A stretch of DNA of 57,179 nt from an uncultured Collinsella sp. Lineage in GTDB: Bacteria > Actinomycetota > Coriobacteriia > Coriobacteriales > Coriobacteriaceae. Positions within the stretch are counted from its first letter, which is position 1; each line of letters begins with the position of its first letter. The position numbers were made by a program, and so were the translations under genes. Of this stretch, positions 1 to 8,556 are shown one piece after another. The notes under the pieces are model-generated. The model saw only the letters and a program-made list of their open reading frames with translations. It was not told the origin of the DNA and did not search any database. The DNA lies in assembly GCA_902494625.1 (NCBI GenBank), contig CABUUB010000005.1:1-57179 (forward strand), read 5' to 3'.

Positions 1-1
1 C

Positions 2-784
2 AGCCTTATGGCCGACATGATCGAAGCCGGCCAGCTCACCCCTGAGGAAGCGCGCCATCATCCGCAGCGCTCCGTCATCACGCGCGCGCTCGGGTCCGAC
101 CCCAACACGCGCCCCGATATGTACGAGATAAACGTCGAAACCGGCGACCGCCTGCTCGTGTGCTCCGACGGCCTGTCGTCCATGATCGAGGACGAGCAGA
201 TCGAAGCCGTCATGCGACGCGTGCCCGACCCGCAACGCTGCGCATCGCAACTGGTCAACGAGGCAATCGCCGCCGGCGGCCACGACAACGTGACCGTAGT
301 AGTCGTTGACCTGGTTGACGATGGCGTTATGCGCGAGGCGCAGCGCGTGCGTCGCCGCAACATTACTATCGCCGCCATCCTGGCCCTCGTCTTTGTGCTG
401 GCAGCTGGCATCTGGGCCTACACGGGTGTCACCGGCTCGTACTACCTGGGTACCTACCAGGGCAATGTCGCCGTCTGGCGCGGCCTGCCCGGCAAGCCGC
501 TCGGACTCAAGCTCCACTGGCTCGAAAGCGAAACCAGCATCAAGCTATCCGACCTGCCCGAAGACACGCAAAACCGCCTCAAGGCGGGCATTCCGCAAAC
601 AAGTGTCGATGATGCGCAGGACACGATATCCAAGTACCGCCACCAGATCGACGAGGAGCAGACCCGCCAGGTGATCGACGCGCAAACGATTCGCGACAAC
701 ACCAATCAGGGATCGACCTCCGAATCAGATTCCGAGAAAACCGCCGAACAGTCCGCCGAGGCCGAAGCCTCCGATAAGAATTAG
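2..784 (+). CDS. PP2C-family protein serine/threonine phosphatase, 5' end missing
   Basis: The reading frame is already open at the window edge, so the N-terminal half is missing. What remains is the C-terminal half of a PP2C metal-dependent phosphatase: HPQRSVITRALG, then LLVCSDGLSSMI and GGHDNVTVVVVD, which carry the family's late aspartate motifs. One transmembrane segment follows at about residues 120-141 of the fragment, then an acidic Ser/Glu-rich tail of about 115 residues. In actinobacteria this phosphatase (PstP/PrpC type) removes phosphate from the PASTA kinase and its substrates. That kinase lies two genes downstream, and the SEDS/PBP gene starts 16 bases after this stop, so the three are very likely one operon. 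Confidence 0.9.
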   Translation, partial: SLMADMIEAGQLTPEEARHHPQRSVITRALGSDPNTRPDMYEINVETGDRLLVCSDGLSSMIEDEQIEAVMRRVPDPQRCASQLVNEAIAAGGHDNVTVVVVDLVDDGVMREAQRVRRRNITIAAILALVFVLAAGIWAYTGVTGSYYLGTYQGNVAVWRGLPGKPLGLKLHWLESETSIKLSDLPEDTQNRLKAGIPQTSVDDAQDTISKYRHQIDEEQTRQVIDAQTIRDNTNQGSTSESDSEKTAEQSAEAEASDKN

Positions 785-800
785 AAAGGGAGTGCCGCTT

Positions 801-3671
801 ATGAGTCGCCGCAACACCGAGCTGCTCTTGCTCATCGCCTCGGCGTTCCCCGTCATCCTGCTGTATGCGATGTACGTGCTCACCGCGGGCGCTGCCATCT
901 CCTTTGAGACGCTCGCCGTACCGATCGGCCTCTTTGCCGCCTTTGCCGCGGCCCACATTGCCGTGCGCATCTTGGCGCCCGGTGCCGACCCCGCCATCCT
1001 GCCCATTGTCTTTGTGCTTTCGGGCATCGGTATCACGTTCGTGACGCGTCTCGCACCCGCTCTCGCGATCTCACAGCTCATCATCCTGTTTGTCTCGGTG
1101 GCCCTGATGGTGGGAACGCTCGCACTGGTCAAAAACCTCGACGTGGTCATGCGCTACAAGTACACCTTTGGCATTATCGGCATCATCCTGCTGATGCTGC
1201 CCATCTTTATCGGCACCACGATCTCGGGCTCCAAGCTGTGGATTCGCATCGCGGGCTTTACCATCCAGCCTGGCGAGTTCGCCAAGGTCTTTATCGTGCT
1301 GTTCCTGGCCGGGTACCTGGCCGAGAACCGCGAGCTGCTCTCCATCTCCAACCGCAAGATCCTGGGCTTTAAGATCCCTCGCCTGCGACTGCTGCTGCCG
1401 CTGTTTGCCGTGTGGGGCGTGTGCCTGCTCGTCGTCGTCTTCGAACGCGACTTGGGTTCGGCCGTGCTGTTCTACACTATCTTCTTGCTGATGCTCTACG
1501 TTGCCACGGGGCGCTTTTCGTATGTCGTTATCGGCCTTGCGCTCTTAGCTGTCGGAGCCGTGGGCGCCTACAAGTTCCTATCGCACGTTCAGGTGCGTTT
1601 CCAGGTTTGGGTCGATCCGTTTAAGGACGCCCAGGGCCAGGGCTACCAGATCGTCCAGTCGCTCTTCTCGCTTGCCGATGGCGGTCTGGTCGGTGTTGGC
1701 ATCGGCAACGGCATGGCCAACAACATCCCTGTCGTCGAGTCCGACTTTATCTTCTCGGCTATCGGCGAGGAGATGGGCCTTTTGGGCGGCGGCGCCGTGC
1801 TCATCCTGTTTATGCTCTTTGCCGTGCGTGGCCTCACCACGGCTGCCCGCGCTAAATCCGACCTCGCCGCCTTTAGTGCCACGGGCCTTACGGCCGCCAT
1901 CAGCTTCCAGGCCTTCTTGATCGTTGGCGGCGTAACCCGCCTGATCCCGCTGACCGGCGTCACCCTGCCCTTTATGAGCCAGGGCGGCTCCTCGCTGCTG
2001 GCGAGCTTTATCATCGTCGCGCTCCTGCTGCGCGCCGGTGACGAGGCGACCGGACGCGAGGCAGAACTTACCGGCACCGGCACCATGGCCGCCATCACCG
2101 ATGATCAGGTCGCATCTGCCGCCGCCCCGACGGGCACGCGCTTTGCCACCTCGTCTTCCTACGGCAGCGGCAGCCATTCCGTCGGCTCGCGCATGCGCCG
2201 TCGCCTGCTCGACACACCTGAATCCGGTGTGCTCGGCCGCGTGGCGCTCGCCAACCGTCTAACCCGCGCGGTGCTCGCCTTTACGGCGCTGTTCGCCATC
2301 CTTATCGGCAACCTCACCTATGTCCAGGTCATCAAGGCCAAGGACTATCAAGACATGCCGACCAACAACCACACCATCGCCCGCTCCAAGTACATCCAGC
2401 GCGGTTCCATCATCACGTCCGACGGCGTGACGCTGGCCGAGTCGCTGCAACAGGAGGACGGCACCTACGTACGCTCCTACCCCAACGGTAACCTGGCAGC
2501 GCACGTGGTTGGCTACGTGAGCCAGCAGTATGGCACCACCGCCATCGAGAGCGTCATGAACGACACGCTCACCGGTTCTAAGGACTACTCCAGCTGGAAC
2601 AACGCCATCGCGTCGCTCGCGGGCCAGACCCAGCCGGGCAACACCGCCAAGCTCACCATCGACTCGCGCATCCAGACGGCTGCTGAGCAGGCGCTCAAGG
2701 GCTTTAAGGGCGCTGTGGTGGTCATCGACCCGCGTACCGGCGCGGTGCTCGCATGTGCCAGCTCGCCCACCTACGACAACACCAACATCGATGCCCTGCT
2801 GCAGACGGGCGGCGGCGAGGACGGCTCCATGTACAATCGCGCCATGGACGCGCTGTACACGCCGGGCTCAACGTTTAAGGTCGTTACGCTTTCCGCGGCA
2901 CTCGAGACCGGTACCGCCAGCCTTACCAGCACCTACCAGGCGCCCGGCTCCATGGACATCGGCAACGCACCGGTCACCAACTATGCCAACGAGAGCTACG
3001 GCACCATCAGCCTGCAGCAGGCCTTTGCCGTGTCCTCCAACGTCGTCTTTGGCCAGGTGGCAAACGAAGTTGGCGCAAACACGCTCGTGCAGTTTGCCAA
3101 CGCCTTTGGCTACGGCCAAAAGCTCGGCCAGGACCTGACCTCCGCGGCCTCCATCATGGCCGACCCGTCGCTCATGACCGATTGGGAGACCGCCTGGGCC
3201 GGTGCCGGCCAGCCTGTCGGCATGGACCACACGCCCGGCCCGCAGACCACCGTCATGCAAAACGCCGTGATTGCCGCCGCCATCGCTAACAGCGGCGTGG
3301 TCATGGACCCGTACTTTGTAGCCCAGGTACTCGCCCCGGACGGAACCGTGGTCAAGACCACGCAGTCCCGCTCGCTGGGTCAGGCCGTCAGCTCCGCCAC
3401 GGCCGACCAGGTCAAGCAGGCCATGCTTGCCGTCGTCCAATCCGGCACCGGCACCGATGCCCAGATCCCCGGCGTCAAAGTCGCCGGCAAGACCGGCTCG
3501 GCCGAGACCGGCGGCACCAACGTCAACTCGATGTTTGTTGGCTTTGCACCTTACGATTCACCCACGGTCGCCATCTCGGTGGCCTTGGAGGATTTCGACA
3601 AGCATGACGTCAAGGCCGCCAAGATCGCCGGTATCGTCCTGACCGCGGCGCTTGCCGCACAGGGAGCGTGA
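801..3671 (+). CDS. SEDS polymerase (RodA/FtsW) fused to a class B penicillin-binding protein
   Basis: One uninterrupted 956-residue frame joins two normally separate wall-synthesis enzymes. Residues 1 to about 415 are a multi-pass SEDS glycosyltransferase (PGEFAKVFIV, FERDLGSAVL, MSQGGSSLLASF). A Ser/Gly-rich linker of about 60 residues leads to a second membrane anchor near 488-508 and a transpeptidase domain with all three active-site motifs: S690-T-F-K693, S745-S-N747 and K897-T-G899. The SEDS half polymerises lipid II and the PBP half cross-links it. The ATG at 801 is preferred because AAAGGGAG sits 8 bases upstream; an in-frame GTG at 792 would overlap that site. In other actinobacteria rodA and pbpA are neighbours between pstP and the kinases, which suggests that the two genes fused here. 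Confidence 0.93.
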   Translation: MSRRNTELLLLIASAFPVILLYAMYVLTAGAAISFETLAVPIGLFAAFAAAHIAVRILAPGADPAILPIVFVLSGIGITFVTRLAPALAISQLIILFVSVALMVGTLALVKNLDVVMRYKYTFGIIGIILLMLPIFIGTTISGSKLWIRIAGFTIQPGEFAKVFIVLFLAGYLAENRELLSISNRKILGFKIPRLRLLLPLFAVWGVCLLVVVFERDLGSAVLFYTIFLLMLYVATGRFSYVVIGLALLAVGAVGAYKFLSHVQVRFQVWVDPFKDAQGQGYQIVQSLFSLADGGLVGVGIGNGMANNIPVVESDFIFSAIGEEMGLLGGGAVLILFMLFAVRGLTTAARAKSDLAAFSATGLTAAISFQAFLIVGGVTRLIPLTGVTLPFMSQGGSSLLASFIIVALLLRAGDEATGREAELTGTGTMAAITDDQVASAAAPTGTRFATSSSYGSGSHSVGSRMRRRLLDTPESGVLGRVALANRLTRAVLAFTALFAILIGNLTYVQVIKAKDYQDMPTNNHTIARSKYIQRGSIITSDGVTLAESLQQEDGTYVRSYPNGNLAAHVVGYVSQQYGTTAIESVMNDTLTGSKDYSSWNNAIASLAGQTQPGNTAKLTIDSRIQTAAEQALKGFKGAVVVIDPRTGAVLACASSPTYDNTNIDALLQTGGGEDGSMYNRAMDALYTPGSTFKVVTLSAALETGTASLTSTYQAPGSMDIGNAPVTNYANESYGTISLQQAFAVSSNVVFGQVANEVGANTLVQFANAFGYGQKLGQDLTSAASIMADPSLMTDWETAWAGAGQPVGMDHTPGPQTTVMQNAVIAAAIANSGVVMDPYFVAQVLAPDGTVVKTTQSRSLGQAVSSATADQVKQAMLAVVQSGTGTDAQIPGVKVAGKTGSAETGGTNVNSMFVGFAPYDSPTVAISVALEDFDKHDVKAAKIAGIVLTAALAAQGA

Positions 3672-3803
3672 TGCCCATGATCGAATCGGACACCAGAGGC
3701 GCGCCGCGGCCGAAGAGCTAGCGGCAACGCGCCACACGGCCCCAGCGGCCACATCGTAGGTACTACACACATCGTTGAGCGAATAATTATGTTAGGAGCA
3801 GGA

Positions 3804-5759
3804 ATGGAACAGAGGGTCCTCGGGGGAAGATACCTCCTCAAGGATAAGGTGGGAACAGGCGGCATGGCGACCGTCTACCGTGCACAGGACCAGGTCCTCG
3901 ACCGCACGGTTGCCGTCAAGATCATGCTGCCGCAGTATGCTGGCGACGCAACCTTCGCCGCACGCTTTAAGCAGGAGGCCCAGGCAGCAGCCGGTCTCTC
4001 CTCCCCCTATATCGTGGGCGTCTACGATTGGGGCAAGGACGGCGACACCTATTACATCGTCATGGAGTACCTGCGCGGCACCGACCTTAAGAGCGGCATC
4101 AAGAGCCACGGCGCCCTCGACCCCAAAAAGGTCGCCCAGATCGGCTCGCAGATCAGCTCCGCACTTTCGGTCGCCCACAAGCACGAAATCATCCACCGCG
4201 ACATTAAGCCGCAGAACATCATGGTGCTGCCCGACGGCAACATCAAGGTAATGGACTTTGGCATCGCGCGCGCCAAGAACAGCCACCTCACGCAAGACAA
4301 CAACGTGCTGGGAACCGCCCACTACGTCAGCCCCGAGCAGACCCGCGGTCAGGACCTCGGCCCCACCTCGGATATCTACTCGCTGGGCGTCGTGATGTAT
4401 GAGTGCGCCACCGGCCGCGTTCCCTTTGACGGTGACGACGCCATCTCGGTCGCACTCAAACAGGTCAACGAGCTGCCTATTCCGCCGAGCCAGATCAACT
4501 CCGGTGTCGACGCCGACCTTGAGCGCATCATCCTCAAGTGCATGGAGAAGGACCCGGCAAACCGCTTCCAGACCGCCGACGAGCTGCGTCAGGTGCTCAA
4601 CAGCTACCTGTCGGGCCGTGCTGTCAACGTCTCGGAGCCCACGCGCATCATCGGTGCCCCCGGTGAGCTGGGCGCCACCAAGACTCGCGAGCTTTCCGAT
4701 CAGACGCGCGCCATGGTGCGTCCCGTCTCGGGCGTGAGCGGCCAGAATACCGCCCGTAGCTCGGTTTCGGGCTCCACCGGCTCCTACGAGGTCGAAGAGC
4801 CCAAATCCAACAAGAACAAGATCATCGCCGCCGTGGTGGCAGCGGTTGCCGTCATCGGCATCGTGGTGGCCTTTGCCACAGGACTCTTTGACGGCGAGCA
4901 GGTCACCGTGCCCGATGTGCTGGGCAAGGACCAGCAGACTGCCGTCGAGCTGATCAAGGAAGCCGGCCTCGAGGTCGGCACCATCGACCAAAGCTACAAC
5001 GACGATGTCGACGAGGGCAAGGTCGCCGAGCAGACACCCAACGGCAACACCAAGAAGGCCAAGGGCACCAAGGTGAACCTGGTAATCTCCAAGGGCCCCA
5101 AGCCCTCCGAGAAGGTTGAGGTCCCCAAGCTTGTCGGCCTGACCAAGGACCAGGCAGAAGCCGCGCTGGCAAGCGTTGGCCTGAAGGGCAACGCCTCCGA
5201 GGAGGCCAACGAGGCCGATGAGGGCCAGGTCTTTGAGCAGGGCACCGAAGCCGGTAAGGAAGTCGAGAAAGGCACGACCATCTCGTACAAGGTCTCGGGC
5301 GGCCCGGATACCACGTCCGTCCCCGACCTGACCGACATGACCGAGGCCCAGGCGCGCAACGCCCTCGATATGGCAGGCTTTGGCGTCGACGTGAGCTACC
5401 AGGAGAACGACTCGGTTACCGAGGGCACCGTGATCAGCTGGAACCCCAGCGGCAAGCAGAAGCCCGGCGCCACGATTACCGTCGTCATTGCCAAGAAGTC
5501 CGGCAAGGCCAGTGTTCCGGGCAACCTGTACGGCAAGAGCATTTCCGCCGCCGTTACCGCGCTCAACAACGCCGGTTTCTATAACATTGGCTTCTGTGAC
5601 CAGAACGGCAATCCCGTGAGCGGTAACGAGGATGCCACCGTTACGGGAGTCTCCCCCACCGGCAAGCAGTCCACCGACAGCACGATTACGCTGACGGTCG
5701 CACTTTCTGGCTCGGGTTCGGGCTCGGGCACGGGCGACGATTCCGGTACGACCAACTAG
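3804..5759 (+). CDS. pknB: PASTA-domain serine/threonine protein kinase (PknB/StkP type)
   Basis: Membrane kinase of 651 residues that senses cell-wall fragments and phosphorylates division and wall proteins. The N-terminal kinase domain has a glycine loop (VGTGGMATVY), catalytic K39, HRD with D133, and DFG with D151. A juxtamembrane region of about 60 residues leads to one transmembrane helix near 342-365. Four extracellular PASTA repeats follow, opening with VPDVLGK, VPKLVGL, VPDLTDM and VPGNLYG; the fourth is divergent and contains a cysteine. The tail is Ser/Gly-rich. The ATG at 3804 has AGGAG five bases upstream; the in-frame ATG at 3789 lies ahead of that ribosome site. A strong terminator 52 bases after the stop closes the cluster. 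Confidence 0.95.
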   Translation: MEQRVLGGRYLLKDKVGTGGMATVYRAQDQVLDRTVAVKIMLPQYAGDATFAARFKQEAQAAAGLSSPYIVGVYDWGKDGDTYYIVMEYLRGTDLKSGIKSHGALDPKKVAQIGSQISSALSVAHKHEIIHRDIKPQNIMVLPDGNIKVMDFGIARAKNSHLTQDNNVLGTAHYVSPEQTRGQDLGPTSDIYSLGVVMYECATGRVPFDGDDAISVALKQVNELPIPPSQINSGVDADLERIILKCMEKDPANRFQTADELRQVLNSYLSGRAVNVSEPTRIIGAPGELGATKTRELSDQTRAMVRPVSGVSGQNTARSSVSGSTGSYEVEEPKSNKNKIIAAVVAAVAVIGIVVAFATGLFDGEQVTVPDVLGKDQQTAVELIKEAGLEVGTIDQSYNDDVDEGKVAEQTPNGNTKKAKGTKVNLVISKGPKPSEKVEVPKLVGLTKDQAEAALASVGLKGNASEEANEADEGQVFEQGTEAGKEVEKGTTISYKVSGGPDTTSVPDLTDMTEAQARNALDMAGFGVDVSYQENDSVTEGTVISWNPSGKQKPGATITVVIAKKSGKASVPGNLYGKSISAAVTALNNAGFYNIGFCDQNGNPVSGNEDATVTGVSPTGKQSTDSTITLTVALSGSGSGSGTGDDSGTTN

Positions 5760-5811
5760 TCGCCACCCCACCGCTCATTACGGCTCTCGCCGCAAACATA
5801 TTCGCTCACAG

Positions 5812-5850
5812 GCGCCCGCTTGCTCACCCAGCAAGCGGGCGCTTCGTTTT
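5812..5850 (+). terminator. Rho-independent terminator after the PASTA kinase
   Basis: A perfect 13-bp stem (GCGCCCGCTTGCT against its complement) with a five-base loop is followed by TTCGTTTTT. It lies 52 bases after the kinase stop and marks the end of the phosphatase-SEDS/PBP-kinase transcript. Confidence 0.9.
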
Positions 5851-5870
5851 TGACATGGCATGAATCAGAA

Positions 5871-5901
5871 GAGCCCGCCACCGTGGCGGTGTACCGGGCT
5901 C
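5871..5901 (-). terminator. Hairpin, possible weak terminator
   Basis: GAGCCCG pairs with CGGGCTC around an inner CCACC/GGTGG stem. Read on the minus strand it is followed by TTCTGATT, a poor U-tract. It lies just outside the first tRNA-end scar and may be left from a former right end. Its function is uncertain. Confidence 0.35.
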
Positions 5902-5910
5902 GACAAATCT

Positions 5911-5940
5911 CTGGTGCCCCCGTGCTGATTCGAAAACTCC
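5911..5940 (-). repeat. Degenerate copy of the tRNA-Arg 3' end (old attachment scar)
   Basis: CTGGTGCCCCCG followed by a GATTCGAA block matches the 3' CCA end, acceptor strand and T-loop of the intact tRNA-Arg at 18390-18465, with the T-stem no longer pairing. No complete tRNA can be folded here. It lies 130 bases outside the left end of the current element, as expected for a scar of an earlier insertion at the same site. Confidence 0.55.
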
Positions 5941-5961
5941 CCCCGCGGGGAAATTGGTAAC

Positions 5962-6078
5962 GCGGGTGTCGACGGTCCGAATCCGCCGACAGCTTCCACA
6001 AACCAGAAACGGCGCCGCTCTCGCGACGCCGTCATATTCCCTGGTGCCCCCGGGCGGATTCGGACCGTCGACACCCGC
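5962..6078. repeat. 26-bp perfect inverted repeat across the left junction
   Basis: The 26 bases at 5962-5987 are the exact reverse complement of those at 6053-6078 (core GTCGACGGTCCGAATCCGCC). The right arm lies inside the left attachment repeat and covers its T-arm-like part. The 65 bases between them contain nothing recognisable. Confidence 0.8.
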
Positions 6079-6086
6079 TTTAGGAG
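6041..6086. repeat. Left attachment site (attL) of the integrative element
   Basis: CTGGTGCCCCCGG and ACACCCGCTTTAGGAG are identical to the tRNA-Arg 3' end and anticodon-loop/variable-region sequence at 18389-18434. The 17 bases between them, which correspond to the T-arm, differ at 7 positions. Same orientation as the right copy. Confidence 0.8.
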
Positions 6087-6193
6087 GTCATGAGCTATTA
6101 CCCTACCTGCGGTTTTTCATTTTCATCAATATCTCTGTTTCCGCAGTTAATTTAGCTATTCTGCCGTTTTTGCTCTTCTTGATTAGTTTTCTA

Positions 6194-6247
6194 TTTCACC
6201 CTTTTTACACCCCTTTACCCCTTCATTTTGACTTGCAGGGGTGAAAT
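6194..6247. promoter_or_regulatory. Left-end integrase/excisionase arm-type site candidates
   Basis: TTTCACCC at 6194 runs into a TTTTTACACCCC block, and the inverted GGGGTGAAAT lies at 6238-6247. Near-copies in the same arrangement lie at the right end (18242-18316). Paired, oriented short repeats inside both ends of an element are typical of arm-binding sites. The assignment is by pattern only. Confidence 0.5.
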
Positions 6248-6251
6248 TTTT

Positions 6252-6302
6252 GGGTTAGCCTCGGGGGCGAGGCCCTCAAAGCCCCGCCCCCGAGGCTAAC
6301 CC
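6252..6302. repeat. 18-bp perfect inverted repeat before the integrase
   Basis: GGGTTAGCCTCGGGGGCG at 6252-6269 is exactly complementary to 6285-6302 with a 15-base loop. The hairpin ends 22 bases before the integrase start. There is no U-tract on either side, so it looks more like a regulatory or DNA-structure element than a simple terminator. Confidence 0.75.
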
Positions 6303-6324
6303 AACGCACCACCCCTGGAGACCC

Positions 6325-7626
6325 ATGGAAACCAGAATCAAACCCACAGCCAAAGGCACTTCCGAACCGATCAAGGGAAAACCCGGTTCCTTCCGCATCT
6401 ACTTCTCTCTCGGTCGCGACCCCGAATCCGGCAAGAACGGGAAACGAGTCAGATACCTAAAGACACCCAAGAGAACCATCCATTGCAAGAGCAAAAACCC
6501 GAAGAACTGGCCCGGTGAGGTTGCGAATGCGCTCGATGCCTACCGGAAGGAGCTGGAGACTTATGAACCGGCTAGCGACATGCCGACCACTGTTTCCGAA
6601 TACGCTGAGGATTTCCATCGGCTCCGAGAAAGCTCCTTCGGCTCCCCTCTTTCTTTCCAAAGAGAGGAATATGACGTGCGCCATATACGCGAGCTGTTCG
6701 GCGACATGCCCCTCGGCGCACTGAGGCCCGACGAGATCAAACGGGCGTATGCTGAAGCGATCTCAACCGGAAGATTCACAGAGGCCGAGATTCGTCGTAT
6801 CCACGTCAAGCTCAAACAGGTCATGCAGGACGCACTGGAGAATGAGCTAATCGGGCGCAACCCATGCATCAGCATCAAACTCCCAAAGCCAGACCTTAGA
6901 GTGCGTAACTTCCTCCCACCCGACGAACTGCCCCGATTCACCAAATGCCTGCTATCCGAACCCATGGGGCCGATGACCGTCTGCACCATGCTCATATTCC
7001 ACCTAGGACTCAGGAAAGGCGAGGCCCTGGGGCTCTGTTGGGAAGACTACGACCCCGAGGCGATGGAGATCCGAATCATCCGCCAGTACACCAATGACAA
7101 AACGCTCAGGGCACCAAAATCGGAAATGAGCAGGCGAATCCTGTCTATAGACTCTTCGCTGGCCGCGTATCTAAACGACTGGAAGATGCGGCAGCGCAGT
7201 CTATTCGAGCAACGCGGGCTAAGACAGAGAAACTCTGACCCCCTCGTTCACGCCTTCAGCACGCATAAGGACGAAAACGGCAACCTTCACGTCAGTATCA
7301 CCCGACCCGATGGACACAACTATTCACGCTGGTTCAGGGATTTCTGCGTCGACAACGGCTATGGCGAGTACGCCAACGTGACAAGCCAGTTCAAGCGAAA
7401 CGGCAAACTGCACACACGAGGCACCGGATACTCAGGGCTCGTTCCCCATGGCCTGAGGCACACGGCAGCAACGGCCCTTGTTGCGAGCAACGTCGACTTA
7501 AAGACCGTTCAAGCGAGAATGGGCCATGCGTCCGCAAGCACAACCGCAAACTTCTACACCCATGCAATCAGGGCAAATGACCGAAACGCAGCTGAGGTAT
7601 TTGAATCGCTTTCATCTAAGAATTAG
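6325..7626 (+). CDS. int: Tyrosine recombinase / integrase
   Basis: Phage-type site-specific integrase of 433 residues, which inserts and excises the element at the tRNA-Arg end. It has an N-terminal arm-binding region, a core-binding SAM-like domain (about 75-180) and a C-terminal catalytic domain. The catalytic set is visible: R230 in LGLRKGE, H375-x2-R378-H379 in HGLRHTAAT, H401 in MGHAS and nucleophile Y411 in NFYTHA. CTGGAGA lies 3-4 bases before the ATG. It sits next to attL at the end distal to the tRNA, and its A+T-richer composition differs from the mobilization genes downstream. Confidence 0.95.
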   Translation: METRIKPTAKGTSEPIKGKPGSFRIYFSLGRDPESGKNGKRVRYLKTPKRTIHCKSKNPKNWPGEVANALDAYRKELETYEPASDMPTTVSEYAEDFHRLRESSFGSPLSFQREEYDVRHIRELFGDMPLGALRPDEIKRAYAEAISTGRFTEAEIRRIHVKLKQVMQDALENELIGRNPCISIKLPKPDLRVRNFLPPDELPRFTKCLLSEPMGPMTVCTMLIFHLGLRKGEALGLCWEDYDPEAMEIRIIRQYTNDKTLRAPKSEMSRRILSIDSSLAAYLNDWKMRQRSLFEQRGLRQRNSDPLVHAFSTHKDENGNLHVSITRPDGHNYSRWFRDFCVDNGYGEYANVTSQFKRNGKLHTRGTGYSGLVPHGLRHTAATALVASNVDLKTVQARMGHASASTTANFYTHAIRANDRNAAEVFESLSSKN

Positions 7627-7748
7627 CTATTTCAACTGGATACTTCACTATTCCTCCATATCGTGGGCTATTAGTGACATTCGCATGGGCCATATCGACT
7701 GAACGGTGATACATTATTCGCAAGTTGAATGGAAGGAGGTGAGTATAA

Positions 7749-8480
7749 GTGGCGTTGGCAAAGAAGGCTGAGAAGCGAATTCGCATTCCCGAGAATCTCA
7801 GGGCCCCCTTCGCACAGATGGTTTCGGACGAGGCTTACCTGCGGGCAACTGACGAATCGAAAACCATCATCGGACTCGTCTTCGAGAAGGTTCTTCCCGC
7901 GTCCGCGTTCGCGAGGGACAGAATGCTCAACGTCTACAGCGGTGATAGCCTGTTCACGAGTGTGTCGGACGTATTGCGTTCGAACGTCACTGGCGCAATC
8001 GGCACCGTCGCCGAAGCGGACTATAAGCCCATAATCGAGTTCGGAGCGAGGCTCATTCACGAGAGGAGCTGCGGCACTGCGCTCTACACCGGCGCAATGG
8101 ACATACCGCACCTTCGACGTTGCTTCGAGTCTGTTCTCGACTACATGGAACACGAGACCCGGAGCGACCCCTCGAATCCCCTTCTCGACTACGAGACGTC
8201 CCGTGCAGTCAAGTACGGACGCTCGCTGATGGACGAGTGCTCGACGGAGTTCAATCGAGCGCCCGTAGCAGCCCTCGTTCGCTTCGCAGTTGAGTACTTC
8301 GACGAGATTGGATGCCTGAACGCAACATGCGCCTATCTCGCCGATGCTTTTTCCGCGCTTGAAGAGAGCGTCACCATCTCGGCTAACAAGTGCGGCAACA
8401 AGCACGTACCACCGGACACCCCGGAGCTGCGCCGCAAATGGAGCGACCTTCTGGAGACGGTCTGCTCCGACTGGCAATAG
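7749..8480 (+). CDS. Conserved-looking hypothetical protein of the integrative element
   Basis: A 243-residue soluble protein that I do not recognise. It starts at GTG 7749 behind a very strong ribosome site (GGAGGTGAG, six bases upstream). The N-terminus is basic and the body is rich in helices; there are no membrane segments, no nucleotide-binding loop and no clear DNA-binding fold. It contains five cysteines but no paired CxxC. The N-terminal stretch (IRIPENLRAPFAQMVSDEAY) resembles the start of small DNA-binding or relaxosome accessory proteins only weakly. A 122-base gap separates it from the integrase, and the HTH gene follows after 76 bases, so it could head the mobilization operon. 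Confidence 0.75.
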   Translation: MALAKKAEKRIRIPENLRAPFAQMVSDEAYLRATDESKTIIGLVFEKVLPASAFARDRMLNVYSGDSLFTSVSDVLRSNVTGAIGTVAEADYKPIIEFGARLIHERSCGTALYTGAMDIPHLRRCFESVLDYMEHETRSDPSNPLLDYETSRAVKYGRSLMDECSTEFNRAPVAALVRFAVEYFDEIGCLNATCAYLADAFSALEESVTISANKCGNKHVPPDTPELRRKWSDLLETVCSDWQ

Positions 8481-8556
8481 AAAACGGCACCCGACTCCCC
8501 TCTCTTAGTCGCCAAACCTCGAAGAGGAGCCGAGCGCCCCAAACAAGGAGTTTATC

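Noticed and set aside
3792..5771. Open frame of 659 codons on the minus strand opposite the PASTA kinase
   Set aside because: It mirrors the kinase codon by codon, has no ribosome site and looks like Val/Leu/Gly/Asp-biased antisense of a G+C-rich gene.
5909..5995. A second tRNA gene beside the left end
   Set aside because: Only the 3' CCA/acceptor/T-loop pattern is present; T-stem, anticodon arm and 5' acceptor do not fold.
5954..6244. 96-codon open frame across the left attachment site
   Set aside because: Its sequence is the translation of the tRNA-like scars and A+T-rich end; such frames recur beside tRNA genes as artefacts.
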